64,000 nt of DNA from an uncultured Collinsella sp. (GCA_900540855.1 UQHK01000013.1:4752-68751); one strand, 5' to 3'. Counted from the stretch's first letter, positions 1 through 8,517 are shown. Program-made: numbers and translations. Notes: a model not told the origin generated them from the sequence alone.

Positions 1-13
1 CGTCTTGCTCGAT

Positions 14-169
14 TTAGGACCAGTAGCCATCACGCGTCATCGCCTCGATCGAATTGGAACCGTCTTCTGCTTCGTGCGGAGAATTACGCTGTACGTTGCA
101 GTACATGCAGCTGCAATAACAGCATGGGCAATTTCTAACAAAATGAATGATGCTATTTGCTGCATGCAT
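14..169 (-). CDS. possible 51-residue Cys-rich mini-protein
   Basis: Reading leftwards, an ATG at 169 opens a 51-codon frame ending in TAA at 14-16. Residues 14-24 hold six cysteines (CPCCYCSCMYC), followed by a polar tail ending in DGYWS. A good sigma-70-like promoter precedes it on the same strand: TTGACA at 210-205, a 17-nt spacer, then TAATTT at 187-182. Transcription would therefore start only a few bases before the ATG, giving a nearly leaderless mRNA; there is no convincing Shine-Dalgarno. The cysteine cluster suggests metal or Fe-S binding, or a modified peptide. I do not recognise the family, and an accidental frame is possible. Confidence 0.35.
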   Translation of the reverse strand: MHAANSIIHFVRNCPCCYCSCMYCNVQRNSPHEAEDGSNSIEAMTRDGYWS

Positions 170-445
170 ATTATTGACTATAAATTATCCTTTTATAAAC
201 GTATTGTCAAACATATATTGCTAAAACAGAAATAATTTATAGACTGAGCGGGTCGTATTCTTTGGGCGAGTGCTCCTATAATCTAGCCTACGCTGCTGTC
301 GGGAGGGAAGGATTAGGTCTCCGTTATTATGTTGAAACGCTTTAACACTTTTGATGTTCTCATGCATTTTTTGTTTCAAAAGCGTTAGGATGGAACTTGC
401 AGCGCGGGGCGTAATGGGTGCCCCGTACACGATGGGAGGCTATCA
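170..445. other. AT-rich divergent intergenic region
   Basis: This stretch is clearly richer in A and T than the surrounding genes. It carries the leftward promoter of the Cys-rich frame (182-210) and a perfect rightward -10 hexamer TATAAT at 277-282, which probably serves the alcohol dehydrogenase. Around 333-385 there are short inverted segments (AACGCTTT and AAAGCGTT, TTGAAAC and GTTTCAA) that could form an operator. The GGGAGG ribosome-binding site at 434-439 leads into the dehydrogenase start. Confidence 0.5.
277..282 (+). promoter_or_regulatory. -10 box of the alcohol dehydrogenase promoter
   Basis: TATAAT matches the sigma-70 -10 consensus exactly and lies about 165 bases before the dehydrogenase start. 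The -35 region (around 255-260) is weak, which would fit an activated promoter. No other strong hexamer lies between it and the gene. Confidence 0.45.
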
Positions 446-1612
446 ATGGCTAATCGTTTCGTTCTCAACACCATTTCTTATCATGGTTCCGGTGCCATCA
501 AGGAGATCCCCGGCGAGCTCCAGCGTCGTGGCTACAAGAAGATCTTCGTCTGCTCCGACCCCGATCTGGTCAAGTTTGGCGTTACCGCTAAGGTGACCGA
601 CGAGCTCGACGCTGCCGGTATCGCTTGGAGCCTCTACTCCGAGATCAAGCCCAACCCCACTATCCAGAACGTCAAGGACGGCGTCGAGGCCTTCAAGGCC
701 GCCGCGGCTGACGCTATCGTGACCATTGGCGGCGGCTCCTCCATGGACACCGCCAAGGCTATCGGCATCATCATCAACAACCCCGAGTTCGCCGATGTCC
801 GCAGCCTCGAGGGCGTTGCTCCGACTAAGAATCACGCCGTGTTCACCATCGCTGTGCCGACGACCGCCGGTACCGCCGCCGAGGTGACCATCAACTACGT
901 CATCACCGACCCCGAGAAGGTCCGCAAGTTCGTGTGCGTTGACACCAACGACGCCCCCGAGGTCGCCGTCGTCGACCCCGACATGATGGCTTCCATGCCC
1001 GCCGGCCTGACCGCTTCCACTGGTATGGACGCTCTGACCCACGCCATCGAGGGCTACACCACCAAGGGCGCTTGGGAGCTTTCCGACATGTTCCACTTTG
1101 AGGCCATTAAGCTGATCAGCGAGAACCTGCGCGACTCCGTCGCCGAGGCCAAGTCCGGCCAGCCCGGCTCCGGCCGCGAGGGCATGGCTCTTGGCCAGTA
1201 TGTCGCCGGCATGGGCTTCTCCAACGTTGGCCTGGGCATCGACCACGCCATGGCTCACACCCTGTCCGCTCACTACGACACCCCGCACGGCGTCGCTTGC
1301 GCCATGCTGCTGCCGATCGCCATGGAGTTCAACAAGCCGGTTTGCACCGAGCGCCTGGCCAAGGTCGCCGTCGCCATGGGCGTTGACACCACGGGCATGA
1401 GCACCGACGAGGCCGCCGACGCCGCCATCGCCGCCGTCAAGCAGCTTTCCGCCGACGTCAACATCCCGCACGTCTGCGAGGCCATGAAGGCTGACGAGAT
1501 CGAGGTCCTGGCCAAGGACGCCATGGCCGACGCCTGCTTCCCGGGTAACCCGCGCGAGGCGACGCTCGACGACGTCATCGAGCTCTTCAAGAAGATCTGC
1601 CCGGCTGCCTAA
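446..1612 (+). CDS. iron-containing (group III) alcohol dehydrogenase
   Basis: A 388-residue soluble oxidoreductase of the Fe-ADH family, which interconverts alcohols or diols and aldehydes with NAD(P)H in fermentation. The nucleotide-binding GGGSSMDTAK lies near residues 92-101. The metal-ligand segments DALTHAIEGY and GIDHAMAHTLSAHYDTPHG follow in the expected order, so the His/Asp metal site looks intact. Length is typical of the family (380-390). ATG 446 follows GGGAGG by 6 bases. The gene appears monocistronic, with its own terminator downstream. Substrate cannot be read from sequence; lactaldehyde/propanediol reductase and 1,3-propanediol dehydrogenase are close relatives. Confidence 0.93.
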   Translation: MANRFVLNTISYHGSGAIKEIPGELQRRGYKKIFVCSDPDLVKFGVTAKVTDELDAAGIAWSLYSEIKPNPTIQNVKDGVEAFKAAAADAIVTIGGGSSMDTAKAIGIIINNPEFADVRSLEGVAPTKNHAVFTIAVPTTAGTAAEVTINYVITDPEKVRKFVCVDTNDAPEVAVVDPDMMASMPAGLTASTGMDALTHAIEGYTTKGAWELSDMFHFEAIKLISENLRDSVAEAKSGQPGSGREGMALGQYVAGMGFSNVGLGIDHAMAHTLSAHYDTPHGVACAMLLPIAMEFNKPVCTERLAKVAVAMGVDTTGMSTDEAADAAIAAVKQLSADVNIPHVCEAMKADEIEVLAKDAMADACFPGNPREATLDDVIELFKKICPAA

Positions 1613-1619
1613 CTTGGTT

Positions 1620-1748
1620 CGGCGGGCCCCCGCCCGTTAGCTCCACAATCGTCCTCGGACATGTCGGAGGCCCCGCTGCGCACTACGTGCGGCGGGGCCT
1701 CCTTCTGTCCTGCGGAAAGATTCTGGGGCTAACGGGCGGGGCCCGCCG
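1620..1748 (+). repeat. long nested inverted repeat after the dehydrogenase
   Basis: An outer arm at 1620-1641 is the reverse complement of 1728-1748 except for one extra C (about 21 pairs). It encloses an independent strong hairpin at 1666-1702. The outer stem reads through GGCGGGCCC and CCCGTTAGC. Such nesting exceeds what a simple terminator needs and resembles the other intergenic palindromes of this window. Confidence 0.7.
1666..1704 (+). terminator. terminator of the alcohol dehydrogenase
   Basis: GGAGGCCCCGC at 1666-1676 pairs perfectly with 1692-1702. A second small stem, GCAC/GTGC, lies in the loop. A short T-containing run follows. Confidence 0.65.
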
Positions 1749-1875
1749 GCTCGTTGTCGTGGCGGGCACTGTTCGGAAGAGCTCGATGGGTCATCTCGCT
1801 GGGTAAATATTTGTGCGTGATGGTATCGTTGTTGGGGCTTTTACTGATTACGGGATGTTGACTTTGGAGTGGTGG

Positions 1876-2907
1876 ATGGTGTCCCAAATGGATTCTACGC
1901 TTGGTTTTATTACTGACCAGCTTAAGACGTTGACTTCTATCGCCTCGCCTACGGGCTATACCCGTGCGGCGACTGATTATCTAATGGAAACGTTGCGCGA
2001 TATGGGATTTGGGCCTGAGCGTTCTAATAAGGGTAACGTGCTTGTTGAGCTTGGCGGTGAGGGCGAGCCACTCGTGTTGGCGAGCCATGTCGATACCCTG
2101 GGCGCCATGGTGCGCTCCATTAAGGACAATGGCCGCCTGCGTCCCACGACGCTCGGCGGGCATCAGTGGTCTACGGCCGATGGCGAGAACTGCACCGTCT
2201 ACACGCGCGACGGCAATGTGTACACGGGCGTGGTTCTCAACACCGAGCCGTCGGCGCACGTGGCCGATGAGCCGGTCAAGACCATCGAGAAGAACATGGA
2301 GATCCTGCTCGACGAGAACGTTGACAGCAAGGACGATGTGCTCGAGCTGGGTATTCAGACTGGCGATATCATCGCTATGGATCCGCGCACCACGGTGACG
2401 GAGAGCGGCTACATCAAGAGCCGCTTCTTGGATGACAAACTGTCGGCCTCCATTTTGCTGGGCTTGGCGCGTGCCGTCGCCGCTGGCGAGGTGACGCTCT
2501 CGCGCAAGGTGTCACTGCTCTTTACCGTGTACGAGGAGGTCGGCCACGGCGGTGCCTTTGTGCCGGCCGACACGCGCGAGATGATCAGCGTTGACATGGG
2601 CTGCGTGGGCGACGACCTGGGCTGCACCGAGCGCATGGTTTCGATCTGCGCCAAGGATTCGGGCGGTCCGTACAACTACGACCTGGTGACCACGCTGTCC
2701 AATATCGCGCGCGAGCTGGAGCTCGATTACGCCATCGACGTGTACCCGCATTACGGTTCTGACGTCGAGGCCACGCTTTCGGCCGGCTACGACATCCGTC
2801 ACGGTCTGATCGGCCCCGGCGTGTACGCGAGCCACAACTACGAGCGCAGCCACATCGACGGCGTGCGCAACACCTACGAGCTCGTCCGCGCCTACGTGCA
2901 GCGCTAG
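1876..2907 (+). CDS. M42 family glutamyl aminopeptidase-like metallopeptidase
   Basis: A cytoplasmic di-metal aminopeptidase that trims peptides; M42 enzymes usually form large tetrahedral assemblies. Visible signatures are ASHVDTLGAMV (first metal His and Asp), RFLDDKLSA (bridging Asp), YEEVGHGGAF (catalytic Glu pair), and a C-terminal GVYASHNYERSHIDG carrying a late metal His. About 343 residues is normal. The open frame extends up to 1813, but ATG 1876 has GGAG 6 bases upstream and a better-looking N-terminus; ATG 1888 is an alternative. The 5' end (to about 2000) has more A/T-ending codons than the rest. Confidence 0.88.
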   Translation: MVSQMDSTLGFITDQLKTLTSIASPTGYTRAATDYLMETLRDMGFGPERSNKGNVLVELGGEGEPLVLASHVDTLGAMVRSIKDNGRLRPTTLGGHQWSTADGENCTVYTRDGNVYTGVVLNTEPSAHVADEPVKTIEKNMEILLDENVDSKDDVLELGIQTGDIIAMDPRTTVTESGYIKSRFLDDKLSASILLGLARAVAAGEVTLSRKVSLLFTVYEEVGHGGAFVPADTREMISVDMGCVGDDLGCTERMVSICAKDSGGPYNYDLVTTLSNIARELELDYAIDVYPHYGSDVEATLSAGYDIRHGLIGPGVYASHNYERSHIDGVRNTYELVRAYVQR

Positions 2908-2942
2908 GGGAACAGCTTGCGACTCGGCTGACCAATCGCTAA

Positions 2943-2966
2943 GGCCCGATTTCTCGGGCCTTTTTT
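2943..2966 (+). terminator. terminator of the M42 peptidase gene
   Basis: GGCCCGA (2943-2949), a four-base loop and TCGGGCC (2954-2960) are followed by six Ts: a canonical intrinsic terminator. Confidence 0.9.
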
Positions 2967-3015
2967 CGCTTTAGGACGTTTAGTATTATGATTTATGTAA
3001 TCTATTAACTAAACG

Positions 3016-3026
3016 AGTAAATTACT
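3016..3026. promoter_or_regulatory. palindrome before the HTH-HipA gene
   Basis: AGTAAATTACT is an 11-base perfect odd palindrome 20 bases before the start of a gene whose product has an N-terminal DNA-binding domain. Related TTAAC and GTAA words repeat around it (3004-3036). An autoregulatory operator is a reasonable guess, nothing more. Confidence 0.3.
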
Positions 3027-3045
3027 TAACGAGGTAATGCGGCAT

Positions 3046-4419
3046 ATGAATACATCTGAGTACTTATCTATGGGTGATGCCGCCCGCCTGTTGGGCGTTA
3101 CGAAAGCCCGCATATCGCAACTTGCCGCATCGGGAACGCTTGTGTGCGATATTGTGGGCGGCCGGAAGATGGTCGAGTACAATTCTGCGATCGCCTATCA
3201 AAAGGTCCGCAAGCGTGGACGCCGTCCTGCGGCCGATGTGGGACGTAAGTTTACGCTGATGTCCGCCGATTACGAGGTTGCGCGTGTTTCGTTTGATCCG
3301 ACGCGCGAGTTTTCCTTCGAAATCGCCGAGGTACTCGATGCGCAGAGGATGCCGTTTGGCACGTGCTCGAGCTCTTCTCCTACGGTGAATAAACGGGAAC
3401 TCAACGTGTGGTGGAGCCATCGGTCGGTGCCTGACGTCCGCCCCGGGCTCGTCTCGCGCTATCGTGAACTGGGAATTGCCAGTGGCATCGAGGTTCCGGT
3501 TCGGTGCCTGGGTCTATCACTTTCGGATTGTTATTGGCTGCGACCGGCAGAATGCGACGGGCTCGAATGGCGAAGCCTCAATTACTTCGAGAATGATTTT
3601 GAGCGATCGGCGCCCGAGGGGCGTTCGGGTTGGCTGGAGGGCATCGGTCTTAAAAATCCCGACAACACATCCGAGGGTGAGCTTCCTAAATCGTGGATGA
3701 TCCGAAACGGCATTCGCGTTTTGGCCAAAGGGTGCGGGATGGACGATCAGCGTCCCTTTAACGAGGCGGTTGCAACGGCTCTACATCGTCGCTTGCTGTC
3801 GGAGGGGGAGTTTGTTCCTTACACGGTTGAGCGCATGTTCAATGGCCCCGTGTGCCTGTGCGAGGATTTTCTTGACGGCCGCGAGGAATACGTTCCGGCT
3901 GTTTACGTTAAGGGCGCACTTGGTAGCCAGCGGGGAAACTCGACATACGATCGATACTGTCGCTACCTCGGCAAGCATGGTGTCGATGAGGCCGACGTGA
4001 GAGGATCTATGTCGCAGATGATTGTCTGCGATGCCCTTTTGGCCAACAGCGACCGCCATTGGCGAAACTTCGGCATCATCCGCAATGTCGACACCCTGGA
4101 GATAAGGCCTGCACCGCTGTTCGATAGCGGCAACTGCCTGTGGTACAACGTACCAACTGCCGTGCTCGCAGCTGGGGAGTTTGGGTTTTCCGCTAAGCCG
4201 TTTGGGCCCGACCCTTCCGTCCAGCTGGCGCTTGCGGACTCGCTCGACTGGTTCGATTCATCGCGGCTCAACGGATTTGTTGATGAGGCGATCGAGATTC
4301 TTTCGCAGAGCGAATGGGCCACGGCGGAGGGCCGGCTCGAGGCCATTCGCCGTGGCCTCGAGCGTCGCGTAATCGAGGTTAGTGCCGCTGTTGAGGTACT
4401 TCGACACGTGCAGCGATAA
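3046..4419 (+). CDS. HTH (excisionase/MerR-like) fused to a HipA-like kinase domain
   Basis: A 457-residue protein. Residues about 5-55 form an excisionase/MerR-type helix-turn-helix (MGDAARLLGVTKARISQLA) followed by a basic linker KRGRRP. The C-terminal half carries the HipA signature NSDRHWRNFG near residue 334, with catalytic Asp and Asn, and DSG about 25 residues later in place of the metal-binding loop. HipA enzymes are Ser/Thr kinases, best known for phosphorylating GltX in persistence toxin-antitoxin systems. They normally pair with a separate HipB repressor; here the DNA-binding part is in the same chain and no separate antitoxin is next door. ATG 3046 is preferred over 3037 because GAGG at 3031-3034 is properly spaced. 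The last 8 bases before 4428 separate it from convergent mnmA. Confidence 0.72.
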   Translation: MNTSEYLSMGDAARLLGVTKARISQLAASGTLVCDIVGGRKMVEYNSAIAYQKVRKRGRRPAADVGRKFTLMSADYEVARVSFDPTREFSFEIAEVLDAQRMPFGTCSSSSPTVNKRELNVWWSHRSVPDVRPGLVSRYRELGIASGIEVPVRCLGLSLSDCYWLRPAECDGLEWRSLNYFENDFERSAPEGRSGWLEGIGLKNPDNTSEGELPKSWMIRNGIRVLAKGCGMDDQRPFNEAVATALHRRLLSEGEFVPYTVERMFNGPVCLCEDFLDGREEYVPAVYVKGALGSQRGNSTYDRYCRYLGKHGVDEADVRGSMSQMIVCDALLANSDRHWRNFGIIRNVDTLEIRPAPLFDSGNCLWYNVPTAVLAAGEFGFSAKPFGPDPSVQLALADSLDWFDSSRLNGFVDEAIEILSQSEWATAEGRLEAIRRGLERRVIEVSAAVEVLRHVQR

Positions 4420-4427
4420 ACCCGCGG

Positions 4428-5528
4428 CTACTTAAGTGCGCCGGTCACGGTGCCGCCGCCCAGGACGATGTCGCCGCGATAGACTACAACGGCCTGGCCG
4501 GGGGCGATGGCTCGTTGCGGCTCGTCAAAAGTTAGCAGCATTTGCCCGTCTTCGTCACGCGTAAGGGTCGCTGCCTGGTCTTTCTGACGGTAGCGATACT
4601 TGGCACCCACGCGAATGCCGCCGGCATTGAGCTCCGCCTCCATGCGGTCGGTAGGGGCGCTCCAAATCCAGTCGTTGGCCGTGAGCGCTGCGGCCGTCAG
4701 GTCCTCGGCCTCGCCCAGATGCACAATGTTGCTGGCGGCATCGACGCCCGTTACGTACACGGGATGCGCCATCGCGACGCCCAAGCCCTTGCGCTGGCCG
4801 ATGGTATAGCGCAGCGCGCCGTTATGGCGTCCGACCACGCTGCCGTCGCGCCATACAATATCGCCCGGCTCGGCGGCATAACCGCAGCGGCGCTCGATAT
4901 AGCCCGCGTAGTCGCCGTCCGCGATAAAGCAGATATCCTCGCTCTCGGCTTTCTGGGCGTTGATGAAGCCCTGCTCGGCGGCAATGCGGCGCACATCGCG
5001 CTCTTTGTCCAGCCCAGCCAGCGGAAAGATTGTGCGTGCCAGGTGCTCTTGCGTGAGCGAATACAAAAAGTAGCTTTGGTCCTTCTTGGGGTCCTCGCCG
5101 CGGTGCAGCTGCCAGGTGCCGTCTGCCGCCTGGCTTGTTTTGGCGTAATGGCCCGTGGCGATGTAGTCGCAGCCCATGTCCAGCGCTGCATCGAGCAGCG
5201 CGCCAAACTTAATGTGGCGGTTGCAGATAATGCACGGATTGGGCGTCAGCCCCTCCTGGTAGGCGTTCACAAAGCGCTCGATCACGTTACGGTCGAAGGT
5301 CTGCTGCAAGTCGAGCACGTGATGGGGTATCCCCAGGTGCTCGGCGACGGCCTTTGCATCGGCGATGTCGCGGTCGACCTTGCTCATGCCCGTGACGGGA
5401 TCGGGCGCGGGACAGGTGAGGCGCATGGTGGCGCCGACGCATTCGTAGCCCTGGCTTTTGAGCAGGTACGCGGTCACGCTGGAATCGACGCCGCCGCTCA
5501 TGGCGACGAGCACGCGCTTGTTGTGCAT
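4428..5528 (-). CDS. mnmA: tRNA-specific 2-thiouridylase MnmA
   Basis: Catalyses ATP-dependent 2-thiolation of the wobble uridine (U34) in tRNA-Lys, -Glu and -Gln, taking sulfur from a persulfide relay. The PP-loop SGGVDSS is at residues 11-17. Catalytic cysteines are C99 in NPCIIC and C200 in DICFIADGDY, matching the two-cysteine chemistry of the family. 366 residues is standard. ATG 5528 follows AAGGAG. The gene lies downstream of cysK on the same strand, but a strong hairpin with a T tract separates them, so it probably has its own promoter around 5600-5640. Confidence 0.96.
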   Translation of the reverse strand: MHNKRVLVAMSGGVDSSVTAYLLKSQGYECVGATMRLTCPAPDPVTGMSKVDRDIADAKAVAEHLGIPHHVLDLQQTFDRNVIERFVNAYQEGLTPNPCIICNRHIKFGALLDAALDMGCDYIATGHYAKTSQAADGTWQLHRGEDPKKDQSYFLYSLTQEHLARTIFPLAGLDKERDVRRIAAEQGFINAQKAESEDICFIADGDYAGYIERRCGYAAEPGDIVWRDGSVVGRHNGALRYTIGQRKGLGVAMAHPVYVTGVDAASNIVHLGEAEDLTAAALTANDWIWSAPTDRMEAELNAGGIRVGAKYRYRQKDQAATLTRDEDGQMLLTFDEPQRAIAPGQAVVVYRGDIVLGGGTVTGALK

Positions 5529-5557
5529 GGGGAGGTTCTCCTTGGTGGCATGTGGCC

Positions 5558-5596
5558 AAAAAAGAAAAGCGGCGCGGGAGGCTGGTTCCGCGCCGC
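5558..5596 (-). terminator. terminator of cysK
   Basis: GCGGCGCGG at 5569-5577 pairs with 5588-5596. Read leftwards, the hairpin is followed by a T-rich run (the complement of 5558-5568), fitting termination of the leftward cysK transcript. A further 10-bp inverted repeat (TGAGCCCAGG at 5643-5652 and 5682-5691) lies between this and cysK. Confidence 0.75.
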
Positions 5597-5710
5597 AGAC
5601 ATTGTAGCAAGTTCGGGCGTCATGTGGGACACCCTGTTGGGATGAGCCCAGGCTGCCAGAAGAGAGGGGAGACCGGTTCGTCCTGGGCTCAACCTACGGG
5701 CGACGGGCCC

Positions 5711-6649
<939 letters not shown>

Positions 6650-6721
6650 GGTGAACCTCCAAAGTGTTCAAATGACTGGATACCGTGTGGTTTTACGGTG
6701 TGTGTAGCAGTGAAACCCACA

Positions 6722-6734
6722 AACCTTATAGGTT
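6722..6734. promoter_or_regulatory. palindrome upstream of cysK (candidate Rrf2 operator)
   Basis: AACCTTATAGGTT is a 13-base dyad (five-base arms, three-base centre) 73 bases before the cysK start, in the region shared with the divergent Rrf2 gene. Its role is inferred from position only. Confidence 0.3.
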
Positions 6735-6834
6735 GTTCGTTTTGCTGTTGGCAAGCATAGTAGGCACTAAAGCCTAGTAACGCAATAGGAAATAGAAGAT
6801 TATTACGAGTCGATTAACCATCTTGACGGGAATA

Positions 6835-6849
6835 GGTATTTTCAAAACC
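6835..6849. promoter_or_regulatory. imperfect palindrome upstream of the Rrf2 gene
   Basis: GGTATTTTCAAAACC is an imperfect dyad 54 bases before the regulator start, just ahead of a TAGAAT -10-like box at 6861-6866. It is a candidate autoregulatory site. Confidence 0.3.
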
Positions 6850-6902
6850 AATTTTTCGGCTAGAATTTCTACGAATTAAAAGACCGAAAGGCAGCTATAT
6901 AT

Positions 6903-7331
6903 ATGTTGGTTTCCACAAAGGGCAGATATGCCCTACGCGTTATGGTCGACCTGGCCGAGCATCAGGCGGCCGGTCGCATCCCGCTCAAAGAGATCGCGGC
7001 GCGCCAGGGGATTTCGGAGAAGTACCTCGAGAATATTCTGGCGACGCTCGTGCGCGCCAATATGCTCTCGGGCATGCGCGGCAAGGGCGGCGGCTACGTG
7101 CTTACGCGCCCGCCCGAGCAGTACACGGTGGGCGAGATCTTGCGCCTGACCGAGGGCAGCCTGGCGCCGGTCGCCTGCCTGGATGGCGACTGCAAGGGTT
7201 GCTCGCGATCTGATGAGTGCCCCACGCTCGACGTGTGGAAGAACCTTGACAAGCTCATCAACGACTACCTCGACGGTGTGACGCTCGATCAACTTGTCGC
7301 TCCCAATGAAGGCTACGATTACGTCATCTAA
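6903..7331 (+). CDS. Rrf2/IscR-family transcriptional regulator
   Basis: A 142-residue winged-helix repressor. Residues 1-65 are the DNA-binding domain (STKGRYALRVMVDLA, and the recognition region SEKYLENILATL). The effector region contains C92, C97, C100 and C106 in CLDGDCKGCSRSDEC, the position where IscR and NsrR bind an Fe-S cluster. Cysteine-sensing CymR lacks these cysteines, so an Fe-S sensor is more likely. Divergent placement from cysK points to control of sulfur or cysteine supply. The start ATG 6903 is embedded in an AT-rich stretch with AAGGCAG as ribosome-binding site. A bidirectional terminator follows. Confidence 0.9.
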   Translation: MLVSTKGRYALRVMVDLAEHQAAGRIPLKEIAARQGISEKYLENILATLVRANMLSGMRGKGGGYVLTRPPEQYTVGEILRLTEGSLAPVACLDGDCKGCSRSDECPTLDVWKNLDKLINDYLDGVTLDQLVAPNEGYDYVI

Positions 7332-7400
7332 CCCATACCTGCCATGTGGGGACAGGGTGGAAATGGCAGATTCTCTCGCCCTTTGAGACTTGGCAAATAA

Positions 7401-7433
7401 GAAGGCCGCCCATTTTTGCGATGGGCGGCCTTC
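7401..7433. terminator. bidirectional terminator between convergent genes
   Basis: GAAGGCCGCCCAT (7401-7413) is perfectly complementary to 7421-7433 around a seven-base loop. Short T-rich runs occur on both sides. It closes the Rrf2 gene from the left and the holin-like gene from the right. Confidence 0.88.
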
Positions 7434-7473
7434 GTTTTGGGCTGTTGAGACGGGCGCGGCCGGAATGGCCGTT

Positions 7474-7839
7474 TTAGCCCTCGGCGATGCTGTCGAGGAT
7501 GCTGCGCATGATGGACACCAGGATGCTGCCCATAAAGGCCGATCCAAAGCTGGCGATGGAGATACCCGCGCCCAGCAGATTGACCGACAGATAGCTGGCC
7601 AGCTCGAGCATAAAGCTGTTGACTACGAGCTGAAAAATACCCAGCGTAATGATCGTGAGCGGCAGCGAGATAACCGTCAGGAACGGCTTGACGAGCGAAT
7701 CGACGATGTTCAAGAACAGTCCCACGAAGGCGAAACAGACCCAGGCCTCGGCAAAACCGAAGGGCTGGATGCCGGGGACGAGGAACGTGGCAATCGCGAT
7801 GGCGATAGAGGTAAAGAGCCAGTTAAGCATAAAGCGCAT
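7474..7839 (-). CDS. phage-holin-4-like (YvlD-type) membrane protein
   Basis: A 121-residue protein that is almost entirely hydrophobic, with about four predicted transmembrane helices and the characteristic NIVDSLVKPFLTVISLPLTIITLGIF segment split by Pro and Gly. This family (PF04020) is widespread in Actinobacteria and Firmicutes as a chromosomal envelope protein; despite the family name there is no prophage here. Function is unknown, possibly linked to envelope stress in some Firmicutes. ATG 7839 follows AAGGATT. Confidence 0.8.
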   Translation of the reverse strand: MRFMLNWLFTSIAIAIATFLVPGIQPFGFAEAWVCFAFVGLFLNIVDSLVKPFLTVISLPLTIITLGIFQLVVNSFMLELASYLSVNLLGAGISIASFGSAFMGSILVSIMRSILDSIAEG

Positions 7840-8109
7840 GGTGTGAATCCTTTCTTGCGCAGGGTGCGTCGGTGTCGCGTGAAGCGGTTTGCTGCGGCAG
7901 CTTGGACGGCCGCTCGGGTGTGCCGCCTTGTTCGGCCGCCCATTGTCTCAGATATTCGTGGAGCTTACGTGCGCATTCGGTTTCAAAACGGCGTTCGTCC
8001 TAGAAAACGCGCCGCTGGCAGAGAGTTTTGTCGCTTTAGTTTGGTGGTGTGCTACACTGCTACGGGCAAAAGCCACAGGCGTTGCCCTATTGCATAGAAC
8101 GGGCGAACG

Positions 8110-8160
8110 ATGCCCGATGTCAGTATCAACTTCGATGCCTTTTGGCGGGTTTGGCGGTGA
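8110..8160 (+). CDS. possible Trp-containing leader peptide
   Basis: A 16-codon frame (MPDVSINFDAFWRVWR) ends three bases before the start of the TrpR-like gene. It has two Trp codons in its last five. The ribosome-binding sequence of the downstream gene, GGCGGTGA, overlaps its final codons and stop. The small hairpin CGGGC/GCCCG spans its start. Translational coupling or Trp-sensitive attenuation is possible, but a frame this short can arise by chance. Confidence 0.25.
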   Translation: MPDVSINFDAFWRVWR

Positions 8161-8163
8161 TCG

Positions 8164-8463
8164 ATGAATATCGAGAACATGTTTGACAAGCCTGATGTCA
8201 AGCAGCTGGTCCACGCATTTAGTCTTTTGGATGACGAGAAGGATATCCAGGCGTTTTTGACCGATATCTGCACGCCGCGCGAGATCTGCGATCTTTCGCA
8301 ACGTCTGCAGGTTGCGCGTTATCTGGATGAGGGCGAGCCTTATGTTGAGGTTCAGGCCCGCACCGGCGCTTCGTCCACTACGGTGAGCCGCGTTTCAAAG
8401 GCACTCAACGGCGAGTACGGCGGCTATCGCAAGATCCTCATCAAGCTGGAGGGTGGCGAGTAG
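8164..8463 (+). CDS. YerC/YecD family TrpR-related regulator
   Basis: A 99-residue all-helical protein of the TrpR superfamily. The central LTDICTPREICDLSQRLQVA and the helix-turn-helix TGASSTTVSRVSKALN are typical of the YerC/YecD group, which binds DNA as a dimer; its ligand is not established. In this family, unlike TrpR, tryptophan binding has not been shown. It stands alone between a non-coding leader and a strong terminator. Confidence 0.85.
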   Translation: MNIENMFDKPDVKQLVHAFSLLDDEKDIQAFLTDICTPREICDLSQRLQVARYLDEGEPYVEVQARTGASSTTVSRVSKALNGEYGGYRKILIKLEGGE

Positions 8464-8490
8464 GCCAGCGGTAAAAACGAATTGCGCAGA

Positions 8491-8517
8491 ACCGTCCCTT
8501 CGGGGGCGGTTTTTTTT
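8491..8517 (+). terminator. terminator of the TrpR-like gene
   Basis: ACCGTCCC, a TTCG tetraloop and GGGGCGGT are followed by eight Ts; one G-U pair in the stem. Confidence 0.9.

Noticed and set aside
5..235. 76-codon rightward frame at the window start
   Set aside because: No ribosome-binding site, odd composition, and it lies opposite the better supported Cys-rich frame and its promoter.
7474..7839. Prophage suggested by a holin-like gene
   Set aside because: The phage-holin-4 family is a common chromosomal membrane protein family and no other phage gene is nearby.
7889..8167. 92-codon rightward frame before the TrpR-like gene
   Set aside because: No ribosome-binding site, unlikely residue composition, and it overlaps the regulator start in another frame.
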